The position numbers and the translations under genes were made by a program. From Acidobacteriaceae bacterium (GTDB taxonomy: Bacteria > Acidobacteriota > Terriglobia > Terriglobales > Acidobacteriaceae), in assembly GCA_030039035.1 (NCBI GenBank), contig JASHQQ010000022.1:1-45255 (forward strand): a stretch of 45,255 nt of DNA, in the 5' to 3' direction. A model generated the notes under the pieces. That model had not been told where the DNA came from, ran no database searches, and worked only from the letters and a program-made list of their open reading frames with translations. This document shows positions 17,957 to 24,785 of the stretch, in pieces (position 1 is the stretch's first letter; the number at the start of each line of letters is the position of its first letter).

Positions 17957-17980
17957 GAAAGCCGCACGAGGGCGGCTTTC
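17957..17980 (+). terminator. Terminator hairpin after the propeller gene
   Basis: The nine-base arms GAAAGCCGC (17957-17965) and GCGGCTTTC (17972-17980) enclose a six-base loop, 18 bases after the stop codon. The stem itself ends in TTTC; there is no further T tract. Confidence 0.65.
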
Positions 17981-18092
17981 GATGAAGGGCATGAAAAGAT
18001 CACGGAACTTCGATCCCGCCCAAGACGAGAAGAAGCCCCAGGTCCGATTTGCAACCCGGGACTTTCGTTTTGACTCACGCTCGGGCCGCGTA

Positions 18093-18129
18093 CCGGGTGT
18101 CCCATCCTTTCCGCGGTCTTCGCGGAAAG
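18093..18129 (+). repeat. Dispersed GGTGCCCCAT-type repeat, copy 2, with hairpin
   Basis: CCGGGTGTCCCATCCTTTCC leads into a hairpin of CTTTCCGCG (18107-18115) and CGCGGAAAG (18121-18129) with the loop GTCTT. The head matches the copies at 14460 and 21904 (GGGTGCCCCATCCTT) apart from one T for C. Confidence 0.55.
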
Positions 18130-18146
18130 GGCGGGTTCACGGTCAA

Positions 18147-18220
18147 CCGTGCCGCAGCCAGCGACGGACGCGTGTCGAGACGGCCGTCGGCGTAGCCCCC
18201 GGCATTTCTATAAGACGAAT
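18147..18220 (-). pseudogene. Relic of the 3' end of a class II fructose-bisphosphate aldolase gene
   Basis: Read on the minus strand, 18197-18147 encodes GYADGRLDTRPSLAAAR, identical to the last 17 residues of the intact aldolase at 20487-21539. The DNA differs at six of 51 positions, all third codon positions (TAC/TAT, GCC/GCG, CGT/CGG, GCT/GCC, GCA/GCG, CGG/CGA). A weaker match continues upstream to 18220 (I-x-L-x-E-M, against IPLAEM in the intact gene) if a one-base deletion is allowed. The stop codon is lost and the rest of the gene is absent. The synonymous-only divergence means both copies were once under protein-level selection; this is not a fresh duplication of the neighbour. Confidence 0.75.
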
Positions 18221-18249
18221 CCATTCGCAACGAAAAGACAGAAGATTGC

Positions 18250-18279
18250 TTGACAGAGCGCAAAAGTGCAGAGTAACTT
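18250..18279 (+). promoter_or_regulatory. Candidate sigma-70 promoter of the chitobiase-repeat gene
   Basis: A perfect TTGACA (18250-18255) is followed after 18 bases by TAACTT (18274-18279). The gene begins 63 bases after the -10 box and has a strong GGAGGG (18333-18338) before its ATG. Confidence 0.5.
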
Positions 18280-18342
18280 CGGCATCGTTATGTTGAACCG
18301 TCAACCTGCTCCCGGAGCGACAAACAATCTGCGGAGGGCATC

Positions 18343-20376
18343 ATGATATCTGCGCAGTTCCAAATTGCATCGGTGGACGCCTGCCTCCCACCCTGGAAGC
18401 TGTCTGTCATAACCTGTGCCGCCCTGCTCCTGTTTTCATCCGGTATTCCGGCACAGAAAAATCCGCAGTACGGGTCGCTGCAAGCTTGTCACAACATGCA
18501 GGTCGGCAGCCCCACCTACGGACCCAATGGCGGAGCGCTTAATGGATTTCTTCCCTTCGTAGAATCCAATCTCTGGAACACCAGGATCGATAAAGCTCCC
18601 CTTGACCCCAATTCCGACAAGCTCGCCGCCGTATGGGCAGCGGCCGGCGGCTATAAGCTGCATCCCACGTTTGGTGCGTCGCCCGCCGACGGGGGCATTC
18701 CCTATATCGTCGTAGACTCCAGAGAAACTCCCAAGGTGCCAATCGGTGTGATCGACTATGCAACGGAAAGCGATGTGGTTCTTGCGCCGTATCCTGGCGG
18801 GGACACCGTGCCCATCGAGGGAGATGCACCCGACTGCGCGGGCTGGCCCGATACCTACATCAGCGATGCGCATACGCTCGTGCTTGACCGTAATACATGC
18901 TGGCTCTACGAGACCTTCAACACCAATCGCTGCAACAGCTCATTCAATGCCTCGAGCGAGACGATCTTTGACATGACCAAAAACCAGTTCGTGTCGCGGC
19001 CCTGGGGCTGGACTTCGGCGGACGCGGCCGGACTGTCGATCTTCGCCGGGCTGGTGCGTTACGACGAAGCAGCTTCCGGAGAAATCCATCACGCCCTGCG
19101 CTTCACCATGGAACATACAGAGGGAGATAGCAATAACGGGTATTTCGTGCTGCCGGCCAGTCATGCCGCGAGCAGCAACACCACCCCCGACCTGCTCCCC
19201 ATGGGGACGCGTCTGCGCCTGAAGGCAAACGTAGACATTTCCAGCTTCTCAAAAATCAATCAGGTTATTCTCACCGCGATGAAGACTTACGGGTTGATCC
19301 TGGCCGACAATGGCAGCAACTTCAATGTCGTCGGCGATACCGATCCCCGCTGGGACGACGCCGATCTGGGCAATTGGCACAGCGGCCCCCATGCCATTAC
19401 ATCGGCCGATTTCGAAGTAGTGCAGATGACTCCCGAATACCCCGGTATGGATTCCGCATCGGCGCCCACCAGGTACCCCGGAACCGTCCCCGTGATCGAC
19501 AGCTTTACCGCATCGTCAACTCGGGTAACTCCGGGAACTCCAGTTACCTTCTATTTTCAGGTAACCGGCAGCACCTATGCGTACATCGATAACATCGGCC
19601 CGGTCAGGCTTGAATCCGGCAAAGGCAGCGTAACCATAACTCCGAGGGCGACGCAGACTTATACACTTTATGCTCTGAACGCTTCCGCCGTAAGCAATGC
19701 GATCCAGAGCGAGCCGATTACGGTTTCGGTGCATGATTCGATAGTGGCTCCGCCGAGCTTCACTCCGCCGGGTGGGCGTTATGCCTCCAATGCGCCGCTG
19801 TCGGTAACGTTGAATTCGTCCAGTGCCGGCGACGCTACGGCGACTTACTACTACACTACCGACGGCACGACGCCGACGACCAAATCCACGCAATATACAG
19901 GAGTGGTGTGCAGTAACGCGGGCCCCGCGTGCAACAGCAACCCTGACAGTGGATCGATTACGCCGATCACTGTCTCCAAATCGGAGACTTTGAAAGCGAT
20001 TGCCGTAGTTCCCGGCTATGCGAAGCCGAGCGAGGTGAGCACGGCGCATTTTTCCATCGGGAGCGCCGAGATCACTGACACACCGGTCTTCAACCTGCCG
20101 TCCGGAACCTACGATGGGACCGAGACGGTGTATCTCAGCGATGCCACGAATGGTACCGACGGTAACGGCAATACGATCTACTACACCACCGATGGATCCA
20201 CGCCGACCACCAGCTCGACGGCGTTTACCAACAATAATGGCTGTTACGGTTGCCTGGGAGCCGGACCCATTACTGTCTCGAAGACCGAAACAATCAAGGC
20301 AATCGCCGTTGCGGCAGGCTACGCCGACAGCGCGGTCGCGACCGTCACATATACCATTCGTCGCGAGCATCCGTAG
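18343..20376 (+). CDS. Exported protein with unassigned N-terminal domain and two chitobiase-type C-terminal repeats
   Basis: 677 residues; ATG 18343 has GGAGGG five bases upstream. The signal peptide spans about residues 17-37 (LSVITCAALLLFSSGIPAQ). The N-terminal ~330 residues (FLPFVESNLWNTRID, KLHPTFGASP, TYISDAHTLVLDRNTCWLYE, NGYFVLPASHAA, YGLILADNGSNFNVVGDTDPRWDD) resemble uncharacterised exported proteins; I cannot name the fold. A PKD/Ig-like segment follows (PVIDSFTASSTRVTPGTPVTF). Two repeats close the protein, each with YYTTDGTTPTT or YYTTDGSTPTT, a Cys pair in the loop, and ITVSKSETLKAIAVVPGYA or ITVSKTETIKAIAVAAGYA. These match the chitobiase/beta-hexosaminidase C-terminal domain (CHB_HEX_C), usually an accessory module of carbohydrate-active proteins. 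The gene lies between two copies of the aldolase C-terminus. Confidence 0.75.
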   Translation: MISAQFQIASVDACLPPWKLSVITCAALLLFSSGIPAQKNPQYGSLQACHNMQVGSPTYGPNGGALNGFLPFVESNLWNTRIDKAPLDPNSDKLAAVWAAAGGYKLHPTFGASPADGGIPYIVVDSRETPKVPIGVIDYATESDVVLAPYPGGDTVPIEGDAPDCAGWPDTYISDAHTLVLDRNTCWLYETFNTNRCNSSFNASSETIFDMTKNQFVSRPWGWTSADAAGLSIFAGLVRYDEAASGEIHHALRFTMEHTEGDSNNGYFVLPASHAASSNTTPDLLPMGTRLRLKANVDISSFSKINQVILTAMKTYGLILADNGSNFNVVGDTDPRWDDADLGNWHSGPHAITSADFEVVQMTPEYPGMDSASAPTRYPGTVPVIDSFTASSTRVTPGTPVTFYFQVTGSTYAYIDNIGPVRLESGKGSVTITPRATQTYTLYALNASAVSNAIQSEPITVSVHDSIVAPPSFTPPGGRYASNAPLSVTLNSSSAGDATATYYYTTDGTTPTTKSTQYTGVVCSNAGPACNSNPDSGSITPITVSKSETLKAIAVVPGYAKPSEVSTAHFSIGSAEITDTPVFNLPSGTYDGTETVYLSDATNGTDGNGNTIYYTTDGSTPTTSSTAFTNNNGCYGCLGAGPITVSKTETIKAIAVAAGYADSAVATVTYTIRREHP

Positions 20377-20443
20377 CGCTTCGGCCGCATGAATTCGTAG
20401 AAACGACCGTGCTTTCCCGGGTCCGAAGACACGGATCTCCGCA

Positions 20444-20462
20444 CCGGACGTGGGGCACCCAC
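20444..20462 (-). repeat. Dispersed GGTGCCCCAT-type repeat, copy 3
   Basis: On the minus strand it reads GTGGGTGCCCCACGTCCGG, sharing the GGGTGCCCCA core with the copies at 14460 and 21904. It lies about 25 bases beyond the aldolase stop codon, between convergent genes. Confidence 0.5.
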
Positions 20463-20486
20463 CTCGATGGAACTTCGAGCGAGGCG

Positions 20487-21539
20487 TTATCGCGCCGCGG
20501 CCAGCGACGGCCGCGTGTCGAGACGGCCGTCCGCATAGCCTTTGGCCATCTCGGCGAGCGGAATCGCCTTGTAGTCCTTGCCGTGGCCGGCCTGGCCGAA
20601 CTCGGTCATGCGCAGCGCGACGACTTTCTTCATGGCTTCGCGCGCGGGCTTGAGATAATCGCGCGGGTCGAACTTCTCGGGACTCTCGGTAAAGACCTTG
20701 CGGATGGCGCCGGTGATGGCGAGACGGCTGTCGGTGTCCACATTGATTTTGCGCACGCCGTTCTTGATGCCGAGCTGGATCTCTTCGACCGGCACGCCCC
20801 ACGTAGGCTTCAGCTTGCCGCCGTACTGGTTCACGATGTCCTGAAGATCCTTCGGCACCGATGAGCTGCCATGCATGACGAGATGCGTGTGCGGCAGCAT
20901 GCTGTGAATCCGGATGAGCAGATCCATCTTGAGCACGGAGCCGTCGGGCTTTCGGGAGAACTTGTAGGCGCCGTGGCTGGTGCCGATGGCCAGGGCCAGC
21001 GCGTCCAGGCCGGTGCGCTCGGCAAATTCGACTGCCTGGTCGGGATCGGTGAGGTGCTCGAGGCCCGAGCCGCCCGCGCCGTGGCCGTCTTCCACGCCGC
21101 CGAGCACGCCGATCTCGCCTTCGACCGTCACGCCACGGGGATGCGCGTACTCGACCACTCGACGCGTTACTTCGACGTTTCCTTCGAACGTGTTGGGCGT
21201 CTTGCCGTCTTCCTTGAGCGAGCCGTCCATCATCACGCTGGTAAAGCCCATGTCGATCGCGCTCTTGCAGGTCTCAAAGCTGTTGCCATGGTCCTGGTGC
21301 ATGGCAAAGGGCACATTGGGATACAGCTCGTTGGCCGCGAGAAGCAGATGATAAAGGAAACGATCGTTCGAGTAGGCGCGGGCTCCGCGGCTGGCCTGGA
21401 TGACGACCGGCGAGTTGGTCTCGCTGGCGGCCTCGATGATGGCCTGGATCTGTTCCATGTTGTTGACGTTGAAGGCGCCGACGCCGTAACCGCCCTTGGC
21501 GGCCTCGTCGAGGATTTGCCGCATGGAGACTATGGGCAT
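20487..21539 (-). CDS. fba: Class II fructose-bisphosphate aldolase
   Basis: 350 residues. The start at 21539 is set by AGGAGA nine bases upstream and by MPIVSMRQILDEAAKGGYGV, the normal N-terminus; the open frame further upstream is not coding. The enzyme cleaves fructose-1,6-bisphosphate to dihydroxyacetone phosphate and glyceraldehyde-3-phosphate in cytoplasmic glycolysis/gluconeogenesis. Zinc and catalytic motifs are intact: HQDHGNS (81-87; Asp83 catalytic, His84 zinc), VEGEIG (139-144), GTSHGAYK (187-193; His189 zinc), MHGSSSVP (222-229; His223 zinc) and KINVDTDSRLA in the phosphate-binding region. It appears monocistronic. Its last 17 codons recur, synonymously diverged, at 18147-18197. 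Confidence 0.95.
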   Translation of the reverse strand: MPIVSMRQILDEAAKGGYGVGAFNVNNMEQIQAIIEAASETNSPVVIQASRGARAYSNDRFLYHLLLAANELYPNVPFAMHQDHGNSFETCKSAIDMGFTSVMMDGSLKEDGKTPNTFEGNVEVTRRVVEYAHPRGVTVEGEIGVLGGVEDGHGAGGSGLEHLTDPDQAVEFAERTGLDALALAIGTSHGAYKFSRKPDGSVLKMDLLIRIHSMLPHTHLVMHGSSSVPKDLQDIVNQYGGKLKPTWGVPVEEIQLGIKNGVRKINVDTDSRLAITGAIRKVFTESPEKFDPRDYLKPAREAMKKVVALRMTEFGQAGHGKDYKAIPLAEMAKGYADGRLDTRPSLAAAR

Positions 21540-21954
21540 AAAAGAATTCTCCTTTGGGAGATTCCCGCCGCGGTCGTGCCTGGTTGCGGAAATGCAGAGG
21601 ATCCGCAGTGCGGCAGGAACTGCAATCGTCTTTATGGTAGCACTCGCGCACAAGGGAGGCGTGTGCGAAGGGTCACAGGGGGCGGCGGCGCCGTCCGCAG
21701 CGGAAAACTGCGGCCACCGCGCCATTTCGGGAATGGCAGCCTCGCCGCTCGTTGCAGGAGAGCGCCCAATGAAGTGGATGAACAAGCAGCCGGCTGTCAA
21801 CTTGAGCTGGGCCCGCCCGCCTTACGTCGCGAACTTCAGTGAGAAACCATAGGTCTATGACAATGGAGATTCGTTTCTCCCACCCTTGCGGCAAAAAACA
21901 AAAGCGCCGCAAGGATGGGGCACCCAGGTGGCGCGAATTCAGCCGTTCAATGCG
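21540..21954. other. Intergenic region holding the aldolase upstream region and a hairpin repeat
   Basis: About 415 bases upstream of the aldolase start and downstream of the methyltransferase stop. A strong hairpin repeat (21879-21919) lies at the methyltransferase end. The remaining 330 bases contain open frames on the plus strand (for example 21496-21852) without ribosome-binding sites or family resemblance. I could not identify the aldolase promoter. Confidence 0.5.
21879..21928 (-). terminator. Long hairpin after the methyltransferase gene, part of dispersed repeat copy 4
   Basis: On the minus strand CCCATCCTTGCGGC (21919-21906) pairs with GCCGCAAGGGTGGG (21892-21879) over 14 positions with one T-G wobble; the 13-base loop is T-rich (GCTTTTGTTTTTT). 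It begins 35 bases beyond the methyltransferase stop. With the head GGGTGCCCCAT it forms the 25-base segment 21904-21928 that is repeated at 14460-14484. Confidence 0.65.
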
Positions 21955-22656
21955 TTACTTTGCAACGAAGATCAGAAAGTAATCCTGTCCGTCGTCTTTG
22001 GTGAAGTCGTATTTGCCGATACGCCGGTAGCCGGCCTCGGCCATCTCGTGCTCCACAATGTCCGGCATCACGCCGTGGTCGGTGCCGTTGCCGTTGCGAT
22101 CGATGATTCCGATTCTGGCGCCGGGCCGAAGCGACGGCTTCAGCTTCTGCATCAGCGGAACAGGATGGGCGAACTCGTGATAGGTCTTGAGAATCAGAAC
22201 CGCGTCCAGGCTGCCGACCGGCAGCCTGGTATCGTCGACCTCGCCGAGAACCGTGTGTACGTTCTCGAGCTTCGCTGTGCGGGCACGCTCGGCGATGTAG
22301 TCGATCGCCTTGGGATTAATGTCTTCGGCGTACACAGAGCCTGTTGCGCCGACCCGCGCCGCGGCCCGTACCGTGAACCATCCCGAACCCGCGCCCACAT
22401 CGGCAACCGTCTTGCCGGGGCCGATTGCGAGCAGGTCCATCACGCGGTCGACATGCAGCTTCTTGTCGCGGCCGGGATAGTCGAAGATCGAGAGGTCGCC
22501 CGTGTAGGGCGTGCTGGTGGGCCGGCCCTGCTGCGCGGACGATGGCGCGGTTTGCCCCAGGTCGGTCCGGGCGGGAACCCTGCCCGGAGCCAGGACCGCA
22601 AAGAAACAAGGAAAGAGCACAGAACACAGAATGATCTTGTTTCCCGTAAGCTTCAT
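21955..22656 (-). CDS. Exported class I SAM-dependent methyltransferase-like protein
   Basis: 233 residues from ATG 22656 (GAGG six bases upstream). The N-terminus is a signal peptide-like segment (LTGNKIILCSVLFPCFFAVL), followed by a polar linker and YTGDLSIFDYPGRDKKLHVDR. The methyltransferase fold begins around residue 67: motif I VADVGAGSGWFTV (84-96), acidic residues ending beta-2 (VYAEDINPKA), LPVGSLDAVLILKTYHEF, and RPGARIGIIDRNG. The family (Methyltransf_11/25-like) uses cytoplasmic SAM, so export is puzzling although signal-bearing homologues are common in proteobacteria and acidobacteria. The upstream frame continues to 22752 and would overlap the divergent hydrolase; the internal ATG is much more plausible. 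Substrate unknown. Confidence 0.8.
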   Translation of the reverse strand: MKLTGNKIILCSVLFPCFFAVLAPGRVPARTDLGQTAPSSAQQGRPTSTPYTGDLSIFDYPGRDKKLHVDRVMDLLAIGPGKTVADVGAGSGWFTVRAAARVGATGSVYAEDINPKAIDYIAERARTAKLENVHTVLGEVDDTRLPVGSLDAVLILKTYHEFAHPVPLMQKLKPSLRPGARIGIIDRNGNGTDHGVMPDIVEHEMAEAGYRRIGKYDFTKDDGQDYFLIFVAK

Positions 22657-22746
22657 GGAACGCCTCGGCGCGCAGCGTGCGGGCGCAGGAGATATTGCGA
22701 TTCTACTGCCAGGGATCCATTGCCCCTCTGCTAGACTGATCCGGCC

Positions 22747-23625
22747 ATGCAAAAGAGCGTGTCGCGAATCCTTTGCGCACTGTTCGTTCTTGCCAGCGCA
22801 GCCGGCGCACAGACGGTCATTCCTCTCTACCCCGGCGTTGCGCCCGGTTCAAGCCCCGAGAGCTACCCGGAGAAGCAGTATTTTTCCAACGCCTGGCACA
22901 CCGAGGTGGTCTCGAATGTCACGAGGCCGAGCCTGATCGTGTTCACGCCGCCTCCGGAACGCAAGGACGGCGCCGCGATCGTGATCTGCCCGGGCGGCGG
23001 ATTCATGGCTCTTTCCATCGCCAGCGAGGGAACCGAAGTGGCGAAGTATCTCGTCGCCCGGGGCATGACGGCTTTCGTGCTGAAGTACCGGCTTGCCCGC
23101 ACCGGCGACGATGCGACCCAGGAGTTCCTCACGCTCTATGCAGACCATGCGAAGTTCGAGGAGATGCGCAAGCAGGTGGAACCCCTGGCCGCTGCCGACG
23201 GATTGGCCGCGGTCGCCTACGTGCGGCAACATGCATCGGAGTTTGGAGTCTCTCCCGATCGCGTCGGCATCATCGGATTCTCTGCCGGAGGCGCCGTGAC
23301 AGCCGAAGTCGCCTTCCATTATTCGCCCGAGAGCCGGCCGGCCTTCGTTGCACCGATCTATGCCGGCGGCATGTCGACTGACGCTCCGGTGCCCGCCGAC
23401 GCGCCGCCCATGTTCGTGGCCGCAGCCAACGACGACGGGTTCGGGCTTGCGCCTGAGAGTCTGCATCTCTATCATCTGTGGTCGGCCGCGCACAAATCGG
23501 CCGAACTGCACATCTACGCGAAAGGCGGACACGGCTTCGGGATGCGCGAGCAGAACCTGCCCACCGACCACTGGATCGACCGCTTCGCCGACTGGCTCGA
23601 GCTCGAGGGCTTCCTGAAAAAGTGA
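22747..23625 (+). CDS. Exported alpha/beta hydrolase (esterase, BD-FAE/acetyl-xylan esterase-like)
   Basis: 292 residues with a signal peptide ([20 protein letters not shown]). The mature protein has [10 protein letters not shown] near the N-terminus, an oxyanion segment [10 protein letters not shown] (80-89), a nucleophile elbow GFSAGG (Ser179), a candidate acid Asp in AANDDGFG (229 or 230) and the catalytic His in KGGHGFGM (His262). This is the pattern of carbohydrate esterases and xylan-side-chain esterases with a GGG oxyanion hole, so deacetylation of a plant or microbial polysaccharide is plausible but not shown. It is divergent from the methyltransferase gene over 90 bases; the cupin gene follows after 110 bases on the same strand. 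Confidence 0.88.
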   Translation: MQKSVSRILCALFVLASAAGAQTVIPLYPGVAPGSSPESYPEKQYFSNAWHTEVVSNVTRPSLIVFTPPPERKDGAAIVICPGGGFMALSIASEGTEVAKYLVARGMTAFVLKYRLARTGDDATQEFLTLYADHAKFEEMRKQVEPLAAADGLAAVAYVRQHASEFGVSPDRVGIIGFSAGGAVTAEVAFHYSPESRPAFVAPIYAGGMSTDAPVPADAPPMFVAAANDDGFGLAPESLHLYHLWSAAHKSAELHIYAKGGHGFGMREQNLPTDHWIDRFADWLELEGFLKK

Positions 23626-23735
23626 TCGGGGCCGCGCGACACGCGGTTTCGCGAAGCCGGGGACGGCGCCGGATGGATGGCGCCCGAATTGCGGAACGCA
23701 GACAACCCCAGGGACCGAGCGAGGAGAGTAATCCC

Positions 23736-24134
23736 ATGGAGATCAGAAGAGCCGGATCGCAGCCTTCGACCAGGGCCCTGCCGGATTGGTTCACGGGAAC
23801 GGTGCGCATCGATCCGCTGTTTCATGCGCCCGAGCCCGCGCTCGTGCAATGCGCGAGCGTCACCTTCGAACCCGGCGCGCGTACCGCATGGCATACGCAT
23901 CCGCTCGGACAGACGCTGATCGTCACGGCCGGCTGCGGATGGGCGCAGCGCGAAGGCGGGCCCGTGGAGGAGATCCGGCCCGGAGACGTGGTCTGGTTCT
24001 CGCCGGGCGAGAAGCACTGGCACGGCGCCACGTCCACGACGGCGATGACCCACATCGCCATCCAGGAAAAGGGCAACGGGAAAGTCGTGGATTGGTTGGA
24101 GCACGTTTCCGACGAGCAATACCGCAAGGAATGA
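23736..24134 (+). CDS. Cupin, manganese-dependent hydroxynitrile lyase-like (GtHNL/AcHNL type)
   Basis: 132 residues; ATG 23736 has GAGGAGA upstream. A single cupin domain: [49 protein letters not shown] and THIAIQE. The metal ligands expected from the Granulicella tundricola and Acidobacterium enzymes are present at the same numbering: His53, His55, Gln59, His94, plus His106; Ala40, Val42 and Gln110 around the cavity also match the wild-type enzyme as I recall it. The family converts cyanohydrins to aldehyde plus cyanide in vitro; the physiological role is unknown and many homologues are annotated only as cupin or carboxymuconolactone-related. No signal peptide, so cytoplasmic. It converges with the thioredoxin-like gene, leaving 20 bases. 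Confidence 0.85.
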   Translation: MEIRRAGSQPSTRALPDWFTGTVRIDPLFHAPEPALVQCASVTFEPGARTAWHTHPLGQTLIVTAGCGWAQREGGPVEEIRPGDVVWFSPGEKHWHGATSTTAMTHIAIQEKGNGKVVDWLEHVSDEQYRKE

Positions 24135-24154
24135 CCGCGCGGCCAATCCGACAG

Positions 24155-24778
24155 TCAGGGCGTTTTCGCGAGCGGGCCGCCCAACAATTCTTCAATCGCC
24201 TGGGCGAGCACCGCGGGGCGAGTGAATCCGCGCCACCGATGCAGGATCCGGCCCTGGGCTGAGATCAGGAATGTGGTGGGGACCCGATCGACTTCGAGTT
24301 TGCGCGCCAGATTTCCATCCCGATCGATCAACAACGGAAACCTGAGCTGCCAGTCGTAACTCGTGTTTCGGACGGAGTCATTCGACCACTCCGGCGGCGA
24401 AGACCTGTCGCCGGAAGCCCCGCGCGCGGGTGGCAACCCGAGGACCATTGTCGTGGCATCGACGGCGACTACCCTTAGTCCGCGTGGGCCGTATTGCTTG
24501 GCCATACTTGCCAAAAAGACAACCTGACTGCGTGAAGGCGTGTCGGAGGTGTCGGGAACGGTCTGCAGAAACGCGAGCAGGAGAGGCTGCGCAGGTTGGG
24601 AGCGGAGATGGAATGCGCCGCCGCGGGCATCGGGCAGAGTCAGGTCGGGCAATGTGGAGATGGGCCTCTCGGAGACGGGATTCGAGCGGCAGGCCGCGAA
24701 AAGCGTCATGACGAGAATCAGCAAAACGCAAGCGCAGGCCCACCTTCGCTCCTTGTGCGGCGCGGTCGCTTGCGGCAT
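24155..24778 (-). CDS. Thioredoxin-fold (TlpA/redoxin-like) lipoprotein without catalytic cysteines
   Basis: 207 residues from ATG 24778, seven bases after the stop of the beta-helix gene, with AGGGG in front. A lipoprotein signal ends LFAAC (Cys30). The fold is recognisable: LPDLTLPDARGGAFHL, LLLAFLQTVPDTSDTPSRSQ, YGPRGLRVVAVD, FPLLIDRDGNLARKLEVDRV and PTTFLISAQGRILHRWRGF, with the cis-Pro at residue 167 retained. At the position of the usual WCxxC the sequence is TVPDTSD (73-79), and there is no cysteine anywhere in the mature protein apart from the lipidated Cys30, so it cannot do thiol-disulfide exchange. It is probably a membrane-anchored periplasmic binding or structural protein. Confidence 0.82.
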   Translation of the reverse strand: MPQATAPHKERRWACACVLLILVMTLFAACRSNPVSERPISTLPDLTLPDARGGAFHLRSQPAQPLLLAFLQTVPDTSDTPSRSQVVFLASMAKQYGPRGLRVVAVDATTMVLGLPPARGASGDRSSPPEWSNDSVRNTSYDWQLRFPLLIDRDGNLARKLEVDRVPTTFLISAQGRILHRWRGFTRPAVLAQAIEELLGGPLAKTP

Positions 24779-24785
24779 GCGGCCC

